Part shown: piece after piece, positions 1-11,835 of the stretch
Layout: each line of letters starts with the position of its first letter
Position numbering within the stretch: the stretch's first letter is position 1
Assembly: GCA_006538405.1 (NCBI GenBank)
Contig: BJKQ01000008.1
Span: forward strand, 1,054,001-1,118,000
Length of the DNA: 64,000 bases
From: Hansfordia pulvinata
Lineage: Eukaryota > Ascomycota > Sordariomycetes > Xylariales
Direction of reading: 5' to 3'
Position numbers and translations under genes: made by a program
The notes under the pieces: model-generated
What the model was told of the DNA's origin: nothing
The model's input: only the letters and a program-made list of their open reading frames with translations
The model's database searches: none

Positions 1-2137
1 TTCGTTTCGGGATTCATCTGCTGGGGTTGTTCCTGGGACTGCGCCACCGTCCGCAATTGGTCAATCATAACCTGAGGTCCTGTAGAGATATGTCCTGGCG
101 TAGCTGTGGCTGACGTCGCGCGGCTCGGCGCCCGAGGTGACTGGGCTGCTGGCACGGGAGAGCTCTTGTCTTTGAATATATCGAGTAGATTGGACCGATG
201 GCTTGCGGTTGGTGGGCCTCTTGCCATCGAGTTGTCCGGCAGCTGGCTCGTCTTCTCAGTGTAAGCGACCTTCAGTACCTGCTCAGTCGCTTTGCCGGCA
301 GTATTCTGAGTGGCTGTGCTTATATACTCCTGTTGCTGAGTCGCAGTGTGCCCTTGGCCATGCGAGCCACCAGGCGGGCCGGTTGATGGGGTGCGCGGGC
401 CCTTGAGAACATCAAGCAGCCCCAACGCATGGGCTGACGGCTGGGGCGACGCGCCTTTGCCGCCCAGGCTTGCCGGGAGGGGACCTGTGTGACGGTGTTG
501 GGTTTGCTGATTCGGTACGGAAAGCCCGCCTTGACCATCCGGCATGACATTGTGGGCGGGGTGGCTTTGTGGCGTAGAACCGGGAACGCTTGCGCCCATG
601 GGGGAAGGCATTATACCACGCATGAGCTGGTTTTCCTGTATGTTTGGCTGACGAGGCCGAGGCTGAAGAATATCCAATGGTCGGTCCGAAAAGTGGTGAG
701 CCGAAACTTGGACATTTGCCTTTCCATATGCATCGGTAGAGAATTGTATTTCGGGTCGAGATTGGCGCTGCGGGGCGTGGCTCTCGCCCATGTAGTCTGT
801 GGCGTTGAACGGGGCTGGTTGGCCGTACGCAGGAAGCGCACCCGTGTCTGCAGGGTGCTGATGGTGTGGCGGCTGCGGCTGCGGCTGCGCAGGAGGCCCC
901 TGGAGATGATCGAGCGGGTTGTGCGGCATCTGGTGCGCCGGAGCGGCGGCAGCAGCAGGCGCAGGTCGCTGTAGGATTGAAAGCAAAGCCTGCCCAGCTG
1001 CTTGTCCGGAGACCTCAGCTTCAGGCTTGAAATCAGTGGTCTGGGAGTTGGCCAAGGGCTGGCCAGCGTGGAGGCTACGCAGCAGGTCTTGGGAAGCTTT
1101 GTCGGCGGCATCCTGGCTAACGGCCTGCGACGCATGCGTCGGTTCGGGGCCGCTGTTCTTTGCGCTTGAGCTGATCTCAGTGTGATGCTGCCACACATTG
1201 TCTTCAGTGAAGCCCTCGTCGTTGTACGGCTGCGCGGGCACAGCACCGTCGGTAGAGTTGTGCGCGTCTTGCTTCTTCATCTTGGACACCAGACTGCGCA
1301 GTTGAGACATCAGGGGCGCAACCATGAAGAAGCGCCCCTGGCCAGTGGCAGCCTGTCCCTTTTTCTTGCGGTAGCCAGGCAAGTCGGTAAGTTTGTACCA
1401 GGCGATGTCGCCAATCTCCTTTCGAGTCTTGGGTTCGAAGCTCGCGTCCTCGGGCACATCACGAAAGACGTAGAGACGGATGTGCTGGTCTTTCATGCTG
1501 AGCTCGACGTATTGGACGGGGGTGTTATGGGCGACCAGGCCAGTCTCATGGAGGTCGTATCCGGTCTCCTCGTAGACTTCGCGGACGGCACAATCGAGGT
1601 CGTCTTCGTTGTTGTTGATCTTCCCGCGCGGGTAGCTCCACGTGGCACCTTTCTTGTAGCCGCGGACCAGAACGGCCGAGTCGAGGGCGGTGTTGAGCAG
1701 GATGGCACCACGGACGGGAATGCGGACCTTGTATTGGAGGAAGCCCTCGAAGGCGGCGAGGTGCTGCTCGGGGGAGTAGCCAGCAAACAGAGGGCAGTGT
1801 TGGAACATTTTGAGAGAGAAAAGCTTGAGAGAGAGCGACGGGAGGTGTGGCTCCATAGGGCGAATAAAATCCTCGTAGAACCATTGTGCCTCCTCGATGG
1901 CGAAGCAAATGCGGGCGACATCAGTCAAGTCTTCCTGGGGGAGCGTGAGGATAAACCGGACGCAGAGGTCGTCCAGCCCTGCAATGTGTTAGCGAAAGAG
2001 CTCACAGCGGCACGCGGCTGCTACCCGCGCGCGTTGGAAGCGACGTCTTTGTCGGCAGATCCGTTCGCGCGGATGGCGAGTGGGAAAGGCGATGATAGCG
2101 ACATACAATCTTCCAACGTCATCTTCTCTTGTGCCAT
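1..2137 (-). CDS. DCP2: mRNA-decapping enzyme Dcp2 (Nudix hydrolase), C-terminal end off the window
   Basis: Catalytic subunit of the Dcp1-Dcp2 complex, which removes the 5' m7G cap from mRNA in the cytoplasm and P-bodies. Exon 1 is 2107-2137 (10 codons plus 1 nt); intron 1979-2106 has GTATGT, a GCTAAC branch and CAG, and joins to give LEDWLDDLCVRF, the usual Dcp2 N-terminus. The regulatory domain (EEAQWFYEDFIRP) precedes WSYPRGKI and a full Nudix box GX5EX7REVYEETGYD at about residues 129-151, so the catalytic glutamates are present. Box B follows (RFFMVAPLMSQL). The remaining 400+ residues are Q/P/S-rich and disordered, with short leucine motifs LLSILQ (~342), PLDILQ (~444), LLDVLK (~531) and NLLDIFK (~607), which resemble the helical leucine-rich motifs that bind Edc3/Pat1-type partners. 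At least 669 residues are visible; no stop before the edge. Confidence 0.95.
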
Positions 2138-4215
2138 GTTGATATCGGCGTGTGGGCATGACCACGGCTTGCGGAGATGGGTAGTGGTGGAGCAGCGCAA
2201 GGCGACGAGACGGAAGCGACAACGACGCGCAACTTGCGATGGAAGTGCCGGACAGGCAGCGCACGGAAAGCCAAAGCAAGGCGGGGCGGAGCGAGGCGAG
2301 GCGAGGCGAGGCGAGGTAGGGCAGGGAGCGGTTGAAGTTGGGCCGGCCGAGGCTAGGATGGCGTAGGCACGCTTCGCTACCACCACTGTCGAGTGCGAGT
2401 CGCGTGGCTGCTCGGTCGGAGCAAACAGGGGCGATCGCGCGGCGTGTACAGAGGCGAAGGGTAAGGGACGTGACAGATGTTCGGGTCCGCCGGAAGGTGT
2501 GGTGTGGTGCAGGGTGCGATGGGAGCAGCGCGCAAAGTGAAGCTGCTCGGAAGGGTGGCAGTCGTTTGCGTCAGGTTGTGTTGTGGGGAGGACTCGACGT
2601 TGGTTTGGTGCAGTAGGTCGGGTACGACTGGAGTACTCGTTGGACGGGCGTGCGCTGCTGGGCTGCGCGGGGCCTGACGAAACACCTGCAGGTGCTCCGG
2701 GTCTGCCCGCAGGCGGCGGCTCTACACCTGAGGCCCCTGGAGCGAGGCCCCTAAGTTAGACCGGACCGTCCCAGGTCTTCAATCAAGGACAGGATCCAAC
2801 GGATCCGTTCCGCCACTGGCTCAGCCAGTGCGTTTATTGGGGTTGTCGCGAATACTCGTAGGCTCACTGACCCACGTCCATTCACGACATTCTCGACTTT
2901 CCTGCCCTGCTCGCAAAGTTGGGGTGCTGCAACTGCCATTCGGATCAATTGTCAAAGAGTGCAGTGTCATTCCAGGAAGAGCTCTTGAATAACCTCAAGA
3001 GACTCCGGGCCCTGCCTATATCGTCGCCTTGCCGCTTTGATCCAGACACCGTTTTCAGTCTTCATCACGCGCGTCGGCTACCAATGTCCTGCCAGTTACG
3101 TACATAACGAAATTCCGCTGCGCTACGAGTACTTGTGGCCTGTGGATCCTGCAACTGCCACCGAGCTATCGTTACCACCGGAAAGGTCTGCCTTCATTGG
3201 ATCTCGACAGGTAGTCGTAGCACCTTAACTGCTTTGTTGCGTACATAGGACACAAGTGGCTCCCAGATCGCCTCTAGAGAGTGCCCATGTATGATGAATC
3301 TTCCTGGTTCTTACAGACTCACGTTGCTTTCACCGGCCTTAAACTTGACCTGATTTCCAGGCCACAAGCAGCCAGACTTCTGAATGATTTACGCGTACAT
3401 TAAGCCGGGCTGAATCGCAGCGTGTATGCCGACATCCCTCTCATGCACCCCAACATCCCCCTGTCGCTTTTCCTACTCAAACGCCTCAAGTATATGGGGC
3501 TTCATGGAATTTAATGCTCAGGCTACTTCATCCTGGGAAATAGAAGTACTCGTACTCATTCTTACTGCCCAGCTTAAGAAAGGTTCCACTGCCTGTACTC
3601 CAGGGGAGCACGGGTAGGCACGCGCGCTCGCAAAATGACTGTCGTGGGGGTACGCTCTGATCTGCCACCTCGTGGTGGGAAGCCATGTATACCGCGTAAG
3701 TGATTCTTGTGGCCGCGTGGGAGGACCCCCTGGAGGAGGACCCCCTTCAGGACGCCTGACGGACGTGTAAGACGCTGTGATGATTACTTGAGTCAGTTGA
3801 ATAATGAGAGTACTCAATTGTATAGGCCCGTGTGCTTATCTGGCTAGCTAAAGTACACAAAGATGCTTTAAAGTACCAGCTATCTTGCTCAGTAGGGAAA
3901 CCTGCATGGAGTGATGCTGGGGCGCACGAAGGGGATGTCGGCATACACTCTGCGGGCGAAATCATCAGGGCCCAGGGCCCATCTTCAACCATGCCGCTGC
4001 TCGTCTGCTCTTCTAAACGAACACGGCCTCTGTGCCGAAGCTCTCAAGCCTTTCGTTCGGTGCTGTGTCCTGCTCGATCCCGCCCTATCGCGGCTACAAT
4101 GGCGGCTAGCTTGCAAGCCAGTCGGATTCGAGGCGGATTTACTCGTATGAACAACCATTGCGCGCTGTCCCAAGCCAAAGAAGCCGGTTTTGTTCTTCAC
4201 CAGTGTGGTGACGTT
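2138..4215. other. Intergenic, DCP2 promoter side
   Basis: This 2.1 kb stretch lies upstream of DCP2 (-) and downstream of the Nrd1-like gene (-). It holds the DCP2 promoter and 5' leader, a GCGAG tandem repeat, and scattered GTACTCGTAC-type words (for example near 3545). Open frames here are short and show no family resemblance, so I see no gene. Confidence 0.6.
2291..2316. repeat. (GCGAG)5 tandem repeat
   Basis: Five exact GCGAG units plus one G, about 155 bp upstream of the DCP2 start codon. It is a simple repeat in the promoter or leader region, with no sign of coding use. Confidence 0.85.
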
Positions 4216-5890
4216 CTACTCACTGGTATCGCCGATGCTGAAGGCATCGGTGGTCGAATCGCAATCTGCACTCAAGCTGTCATCCTCGTCGTCAAAGCGC
4301 AGAGTTGCGAATCGGTTCCGAACTTCAATTGCTTGTTTTTGGGGCGGCATAGGTTGGGTTGGCTGAATCAGCACCTTTCCCACGGCCAGTACGGGCTTGT
4401 CGCACTCGTCAGCGTCCCAGTCGATTTTCGACCCTTTGTACGCGCTAGCACAAGTCAGTATTTGGGCTTCATCATGGTATGCGCGCCCCTCACTTACGCT
4501 CGACTCATCATGCAGGTCCTCGCAAAGCCAGCATTGTGGACAGAGTTGGTGCTGATGTAGCAACTGCTGCCATTGAACATCACCCTGATGACGACAAGTT
4601 GATGAATATGTTCTAGGTCGCACCGTATACTGGCTTCGGTGTGGATTGTGCTGACTCTTCGCAGAATCAGGTTCCGCGTGGAGCCTCGTTCGATTTGTCG
4701 AGCAACAGTGTCTGGAAGCTGGAATTGACGATCCGCCCATCGCACACCGACCTGCAAAGTTCTTCTCGGTAAGAGTTCGTGATCTTCGGGGCTTTCGCTC
4801 TTCTGCATACCTTCTTCTGTTTTATGTAGATGTCGTTCTTAGACACGTGGCTGTAGAATGCTGTCGCCGCCTCTTCCCGGAGGAATGAAACATTGGCTGT
4901 GCCCTCGAGAGCTCGAACAATGATCTCAAGCAGCATCCCCCCACATACGGCTGCGGTCACATCGGCATATGTGATGTCGGTAGCCAAGCCTGTCAGCTGA
5001 ACGGTCCTCGCACAGATTTTGGCAAATTTGGGTGGTGTGTCAGCCCATGACTTGTTCTGTGTCTGTGGCGAAGCTAGAGGGTTTTGCTGCTTCTGGGGTT
5101 CGTTGGCCCAGCTTTGCGTCATTCCAATACCAGATTCTGGCCCCTTTGAACACGGCTGCAGTTGTGGTCCATGCCGGGGGAGACCAGACGGCCCGTGGCC
5201 GTTGTTCCGTGAGGGCGCAGATGAGAGTGATGGGCCGCTGCCGGGAATCACTGCGTGATGGTTCGGTCCATCCGGGAGGTCGTTTCGATCATAGTTTGGC
5301 GGCCCTTCCGACTGGGGTGCGGTGGTTTGACAGAGACACTGTGACTGCACGTTAGCGCGGAGGGATGGATACTCTAAAGGCCTATCACCGGGGGCTCGGA
5401 GGATGCTGATCACACGCAACTTACGTCGATGGAGTCTTCTGGGACGCCTCCGTCCATGAGGTTGCGCTTTAGGTTGGCTTTGTGACGTTAGTCTGCCTGA
5501 CACTGTACAGTCCAATTCAAGGAATACTCACCATGGCTGTGCGCGGTCCGAATCAGCTGCTCATATTCGCGGTTGTGCACCGCCAAGTAACCGGACTCTG
5601 GAATCTTGAAGCATTGCCTGTCAGTTTGGGGCAGGTAGTGATGGCGAGATTCAGCTCGTTCCGACCAATCAATGACCGTGGAAGTTCGGCTCGGCTCAAA
5701 GGCTTGTGGCTGCTGGCGGAAACATACCGAGTTGGCCCTATGGCAGAGTTGTATCGTCAGCTCACCGCTTCAGTCTTTGCGTTTTCACGGCTTCGCGACG
5801 TAGATGAGGACAACAAGCTCACCTTCGAACCAGGGTGTCGAAATGGTCTTGAGATATGGTAACATATCCAGACTGCGGATTGTGTGCCAT
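4216..5890 (-). CDS. Two-RRM RNA-binding protein, Nrd1/Msa1-like
   Basis: Six exons give a closed 407-residue frame: 5823-5890, 5532-5617, 5425-5477, 4811-5344, 4498-4751 and 4216-4444. All five introns are GT..AG and phase-consistent. The start gives MAHNPQSGYVTISQDHF. A second copy of this kind of segment follows (YLAVHNREYEQLIRTA, then HANLKRNLMDGG), typical of fungal Nrd1 proteins. A Q/P/S-rich linker leads to RRM1 at about 181-255 (RTVQLTGLATDITYADV, ANVSFL, NDIYIKQKKVGVRW) and RRM2 at about 268-340 (TRNLILRRV, VVIRVMFNGSSCYIS, then RTCMMSRAAYKG and KIDWDADE). It ends soon after, with an acidic Ser/Asp tail. Fission yeast Nrd1 has four RRMs and represses differentiation genes, so this is a compact relative and its function here is inferred. 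Use of a 10-nt exon inside intron 1 was considered but breaks the frame. Confidence 0.8.
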
Positions 5891-8800
5891 GGCGGGACAG
5901 AAGGATCCAGCGCGAGGTGACAGTCTTTCCCAAACCTGGGTCAGAGAACCTTGGGAGAAACGATGATAAGACGAAGTCACTCGAGGTTCGAACAGTACCT
6001 AAGGCAGCGTGCCATGGCCCAACCTAAGGTGGACGGGCACTCCCTCTTGTCTATGGAAGCTGACGGATGCGGCCGTGCCTTCCTTGACTGAGTGTGTACC
6101 TACCTACCTCGTCACTCGTGCTCGGAGGGAGCATTGAATGCCCGAGGTATCTCGAGGAGATATCGTCGGGCTGAGGGGCACTTCAATGGATGCCGTGGTA
6201 GATTGGATAAGGTACTCATGTGTCCGTTTATCAATGGATGTTGATTTGCAGGGCACAGTGGTGTTTACCTACCCCTCGGTTGCTTGGGCAATGGTAACCC
6301 GCGTCACGCGTGGGCGACACCCAGTCTTGACTTGTTGCGCATCACAACAGAGCACCAGCCCGAGCTCAGCCAGCGTCTGTGACACCAGACTTGAAGTCAA
6401 GGCCTTCCTGACCTCGAGCTTTCCCGAGCCTGGTCCTCAAGAATCGTTGCTTGCCACGCGTACGAGCTGCAGATGGCCCTCTCTTCTGTCCACGCGCCTC
6501 CACAGGGCAGCTTTCAGGGGGGGTACGCATTGTCCCATCATAAGATGCCAGAGCGCCATCTCAGCCGCCTGTCTGGCTCCCCTGGACTTTTCGAAGCAAA
6601 GGACGGGGCGACGGACAGAATTTGACCCTGTGAGCTGTAGGCACCTACGGAAGCAAGCCATCAAGAGGAGAGAAGAAGGAAAGAAATCCCATGCCGCCCA
6701 CTTGACCTCAGACTACATGCATCCGTCGCCAGGGTGCAAGGCTAAAGGGCGGAATAAGGGCGGAATCTGCGAGGAACTTGGGAGACTCTGATTGCCACCT
6801 GAGTCTCTCCTCGTTCATCAAGTGTGTGCGGCGCCTCTCGCCATCTCGACTCTGGGACCGGCGCATTGCACGGTATCCTCGAGCCAAGAGACTATCATAG
6901 ACAAGATGGTCACTGGAGTCCGGTACTTCCTCCATCCTGGGATGGGATTGACCAACCTTGCATTAGGTACACAGCCTTTTCCAGAATCATCATGCCGTCC
7001 GGCGTTGAGTGCATCGCAAGCTTCGATACATCTGGAGCCATACCGAATCGGGTAGCGGTTGAGTTAAGCCAGGATCTCGCTTTGAGTTACGAGTAGGAGC
7101 TCTGGGGTGGGATTTGCTTTGTAGAAAGAGATCCTCAAGTGACCGGTTCGCCGCTAGCACGGTTGCTCTGCCTTGAAAGCGGGCGATTTCATTCGTCGGG
7201 ATACGCTGTCCGCAGATTTCGTCCGGCCAAGAGCCCTGCCTTGTTGACTTACCTAGGTAAGGTGACTAAGGGCCCCCGCTCGGGCGCCGACACCTTTCGG
7301 ATCGCGAACAGCCTGGAGGGCAGTATCATCGGCCGACTTGGGACTTGCTATATCAACCTTGAAAGGCTTCTGTCCGCAATAGTCGCCACACACGTGGCAG
7401 CGCAAAGCCAACCGAGTCCAGCCGGGGTCCCCATAGCCACAGGTGCGCATTGCTCATACCTACACACTCGTAGGTACACGTAGTTGGCGTCGGGCGAGAG
7501 GGAACGGCACAGGCGCGATAGGGCCAGAAGTTAGAACCCGCCCCGGAGGACCTAAGCCAGGTACCTAAGGTCCTCAACGAAAGTTCGTCAGCGGATCAGC
7601 AGAGGCTAAGGTACTCGTACCTCATTTAGACTCTAGAGGCATCTCCTGAGATGCATCATCTTGCATCTTATTACCCAAGGACATTGTATTCGTCAATTTC
7701 AAGCCCATTGCCCATGTAGGCCTCGGTTGAATAGGCAGTTTCTCTCTAAACCTGGCATATTTACAAACGATTTCTACTCGGGTTATACTCGTTCCAGTGA
7801 TAAGTGTGCACCTTTGTCTGACACGGGTCATTCTGCCCTACACGTAGAGCCGTGGTGCGAATCTTAGGAGATCGACCTGGGTTGTGGACGGTGGCGCGGA
7901 TCTCTGCCCGCTGACGTCGCCGCAATGGCCCTATCCTCTCGATCATCCTGACCAAGATGGTCAGCCGCCTGTGGGCTACTGAGCGAGCCTCCGCGAGCGA
8001 TGTGTCTAAAGCAGACTACGAAGCGAGAGCAGCGCGAGGTTCCACTGGGAGAAGGACCCGGCAGGCGAGCCAGAGCCAGAGAGCATAGAGAGGCATTCTG
8101 TTCGGGCCTGTCGTCAACTGCGCCGACCTATGCTTACCTGGTACCTCAGATAGTCAGTTGAGAAGATCTCGGCAGTGAATTTAGGTAGCATCTGAGGCGT
8201 GCGTCATGGTCTGGGAAAGAAGACATGGGCCTGATCTGGGAAGGTTATGGGTACATGTATTTGAGCACCTACCTACCTATAAGCTACCCGGCTTCCGCCT
8301 AGATCGATACCTACTTACTCGACGGCAAGCTCGCACATGCCCGTATGAGGCTAGTGGCTGTGTAGAACCTGAAATACTTGATAAGGCTGCACCTCACTGA
8401 CCCGACCCGGGTGATGGCCGGAGTTAATCAGGACAGCTCCATAGGGTGCACAGGGCGGCCGGGCAGTCAGGGGTATGGATATGCTTGGCAAGCCCGGGTA
8501 CACCTGCACGAACCTAAACGGCTGGGCTGCCCATACGAGAGGTACTCGTGGGAAGGTGCGACCGTCATAAGGGCTATTTAGGCGGAAATGGCCACTGGGG
8601 GCCGACCGGTAAACTCTCCCTTTTACACATCATTTTTCGCTACCAATACAGCTATCCCCATTGCTCCCTTTTCACTCGAAGTCATGATGGTAGTCGCTCT
8701 CAAGGGGCACGTTGAACAGGAAGGTTACAAGACGCAGGTACAGAAGCACGTAGGTAGGTACACTCAGTAATGGATCCCCCAAGGTTCTGGAGATGGCCCA

Positions 8801-8995
8801 TGTTGAGCGCTGCACGCGCTAAACGATATTGAGTTAGCAGAGCTGGAAGTATCTGAGGGGCGTCAACGGGGATGGATCCCGCCCCGCCGTTCCAAAAGCC
8901 ACCACGGCCACCTGCCGGCACCCACCAACACTCACCACCTACGGAGTAGAGAGCCATTGGGGGGCATAGTGGTGGGTGCAGTAAATAGATGCATG

Positions 8996-9009
8996 TACTC
9001 GTACGAGTA
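8996..9009. repeat. 14-bp perfect palindrome of the TACTCG/CGAGTA type
   Basis: TACTCGTACGAGTA reads the same on both strands. It belongs to the dispersed intergenic palindrome group discussed in the findings. Confidence 0.8.
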
Positions 9010-9840
9010 GGTAAGCGGGTTTGGTAATCATGTGCGCAGTGTGGGTATAGATGGCCGCCACATACGGGCAGGGTTACGTGCTCCTACCTTACGGATACTC
9101 CGTATCTTGGTTGCAGGGCCACCTAGATAACCTTCCAGCTGGGACCGCTCTGACTGGCTACCCTTGGCTAGATCCCAGGCACTGGAAGTTATTCCGGGAT
9201 ACCTTGCATCCATGTTACTGAAGATTCTAGCCCGTGCCTGCTCAAGCCGATCACGCGACGTACGGAGTACTCGTACCTGTATTACCTCATCTGAAAGGGG
9301 TTTCCTCGGGCGCAACTGCCTGTAGAGCCTACCAGGTATCCATGCGTGCCATGGGACGGAACCTACCGTGTTCAAGGTACTGCTTGTACTCGTACCATGC
9401 TGCCCGGCACTCACTAGGTCTGGGCTGGTATGGCTGGTTTGTCTGTCTCGTCAGGAAGGAAGGCCTTCCGGCCATGACTACCATACGTAAGCGGGCCATC
9501 TGGGGCCATACGCTAGACCAAAAAACGAACTAGATCCGCGCTGACGGAGCCGGCCAGAAGCAGGCACGCAGGGACGCGCCCCTCAGGTGGGATGCGCATA
9601 GCGTGGCATGGGTAGCATGAATTACGAGAGTACCACCGGTATATTCCCAGACCTTGGAGGGTACGCTGCCGGGCTGTATTCGTAATCCCTATTTAACGTT
9701 GTGCCCGCTGATGATGCTGGTTCGCTCGTCTCGTTGGCCGTTCAGTACAGCCTCATCTTCAACCCACCGCCCTCAGAGCCCGCATCCCGAGATCTCAGCA
9801 ATCCCAGTCCCGGTTTCATTGCCAGTTCCAATTGCGCGGT

Positions 9841-9985
9841 CAGCACCACCCACACCCGCACCCACACCCGCACCTGCGCCCACAGGCACACAGAACACGG
9901 TCAACAGGCACCAGAACACGGCCACAGGCATTGGCACAGTCACAGTCACAGGCATCGGCATAGTCGCAGGCACAAGCGCCGTGCC
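9841..9985. repeat. CA/CACCC-rich low-complexity leader
   Basis: Imperfect CACACCCGCACC and CACAGGCA/CACAGTCA units just upstream of the Zn2Cys6 gene start at 10079. Frames through it are repeat translations, so it is best read as 5' leader or promoter DNA. Confidence 0.65.
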
Positions 9986-10078
9986 GTCCTCTCGCCCTCT
10001 CGCCCCTTTCGCCCTTGTCACGCCCGCACGCACACACAAACGTCCACCAGCACCAGTTCTGACCGACCAACCCTCGCC

Positions 10079-11772
10079 ATGGCGACCCACGGGTCTGTCC
10101 CGCGCGACGGCTTCCTCTTCATTGTGAACGGCGAGCCCTCCCACGAGCCCGTCAGCCTTACCGGCAATAAGTGGAAGAAGAAGCCCCATTACAAGAGCCG
10201 CCGCGGCTGCGTTGCCTGCAAGCGTCGCAAAGTCAAGGTACGCTGCGCAAATGCCCACGTCGCAGCCATGATCCCCAATTCGGTCGTGCCGCACTCGCAC
10301 TCCATGCACTCTCTACACTGCATTCCCCCTCCCCCCCTTATCCTCGCCGTGGCTGACTTGAAATCGACGGTCAGTGCGATGAAGGTTATCCTTGCTCTCG
10401 CTGCGTCAAGAGGCAGGAGACTTGCGTTCATCTCCCTCTCGAAAGCCGCAAATCCGCTACACCGCCCTCGGCTGTCATACCAAGCCCCTCACCAAGCCCA
10501 CCTCCACAACTCAAGCATAGAGTAGCCAACACGGAGGACCCCCGGACCAATTTTCTCTACACCGAGCTCTTCCACCACTTTGAGAGGAACACACGTCACA
10601 CAATCACCAACCCGGAGATATGGCACCAAGTCCTGCGCTGGGCTGTACAGGTACGATGATCCTGATGATGCTCATGATGATGATGGTGTTGTTGTTGGTG
10701 ATGTCGGTGTTTTCGCTTACTTTTTTTTTTCTTTCTGTACTCCATGCGGCTGCGAATCTCGTGCTAACAACTCGCTCAGGAGCCATATGTCATGCATAAT
10801 ATCCTCTGCTTATCCGCGAATCACATGTGCAATCTAAAGCCCGAGGTCACGCAGTACACACGCGCCTCGATAGATCTTACCGGCAAGTCGGCGTCCTCCT
10901 TTAGCCGAAAGCTGTCGGGGCCATTCACCGCGGAGAACAGCGACGCGCTGATTGCAACGTCGATGCTCATGCATTACAACTTGTGGATCAACTGGGAGCA
11001 CATCAATGCGGGCAGCGACGACCTGATGGAGATACTTGCAGAAGACCCCCTTCTCAAGGTGAGCTGGGGGCTGCTAGGTGTCGTCCTCAGGGCTCTCCCC
11101 GTACTACACAGCAAAGGAAGCGCCATTCTCCTGGCCTGCTTACATAGCCCGTGGGTGACTTTGCAAGAGGAGATCGCCTCTCTGGACGTGGATTTCCGGT
11201 GCTACATGGACAGCCTGCTGGACATATTCGACGACCCCCGGTATCGGCCTCAGCGCCCAACCGAGGAGGACCGCCGGTCACCTTCTGACCTGGCCATGTT
11301 ATCGCACGACGGTGGAGAGACCGATGAAGAAGGGTACAAGTTTGCCCCTTTCCAACACGTCAGGGGCACTTTGAAGAGAGAATGCGCCACGTATCAGGTC
11401 TCGAATATCACGGAGAAGGCAGCGCTTGGTCCAGATGCGGACGCCATGGAGGAAATCGCGGAGAGGCTTTCCACACTGCTGTGTTTGGCATCGATATCAG
11501 CGAACAACTACCCCGACCCGTTGCGAGGTTTCACACTCCTGATCGAGCGTGCCTTTGGCGCGTTCCCAATCTGCTATGGCGAGCAGCTGCGCTCTCTCTG
11601 CCTCAAGGGCGACAATCGAGCACTGGCCGTCCTCTACTACTTCTACCGTGCTGCGCGGGTCGCACTCAGAGCGCCTTCATCGTGGTGGGCGCAACACCGG
11701 AGTCAAAGATTCGAGAGTTTGATTCGCCAGGGTCTGATGGAGAAGGGCTTGCAAGTGCCTGACTTGATCTGA
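10079..11772 (+). CDS. Zn2Cys6 (fungal-type) transcription factor
   Basis: Three exons (10079-10237, 10375-10650, 10780-11772), all phase 0, give 475 residues. The start is in a good context (CCTCGCCATGG). The binuclear zinc cluster is complete: C44-X2-C47-X6-C54-X5-C60-X2-C63-X6-C70, within SRRGCVACKRRKVK and CDEGYPCSRCVKRQETC. The first intron splits the cluster between K53 and C54, and branch CTGAC and acceptor CAG are visible. The second intron has GTACGA, GTGCTAACAA and CAG. A Pro/Ser linker leads to a helical C-terminal region starting FLYTELFHHFERNTRHTI, of the kind seen in sterol-uptake-control-like regulators. Nuclear DNA-binding role follows from the family; target genes are unknown, and no biosynthetic cluster lies next to it. 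Confidence 0.88.
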
Positions 11773-11828
11773 CCTGATCTGGGGCCACAGCCAGATGATA
11801 GAATGGCCCCAGACCGGAATCAAGAGCC

Positions 11829-11835
11829 AATAAAA
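11829..11835 (+). terminator. Likely poly(A) signal of the Zn2Cys6 gene
   Basis: AATAAAA lies 57 nt after the stop codon of the regulator, a normal distance for cleavage and polyadenylation. Confidence 0.45.

Larger units (their letters stand above)
5891..10078. other. Gene-poor intergenic region (4.2 kb)
   Basis: Between two divergently transcribed genes, so it includes both promoters. It contains many short palindromic words: TACTCGTACGAGTA at 8996-9009, TACGGAGTACTCGTA at 9261-9275, and repeated CTACCTACC/GGTAGG micro-repeats. The longest open frame (6138-6791, +, 217 codons) has no recognisable domain, signal peptide or intron support, and I do not call it a gene. The right end is the C/A-rich leader of the Zn2Cys6 gene. 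Confidence 0.6.

Noticed and set aside
1182..2366. Long plus-strand open frame (394 codons)
   Set aside because: It is antisense to DCP2, whose Nudix box and splice sites are unambiguous; the frame is an echo of GC-rich codon use.
5728..5737. 10-nt micro-exon GGCCAACTCG in the Nrd1-like gene
   Set aside because: It has splice-like borders, but including it shifts the frame; direct joining of 5823 to 5617 keeps phase and gives a continuous protein.
6138..6791. 217-codon plus-strand frame in a gene-poor block
   Set aside because: No domain, signal, intron or codon bias like the real genes; plausible by chance in 4 kb.
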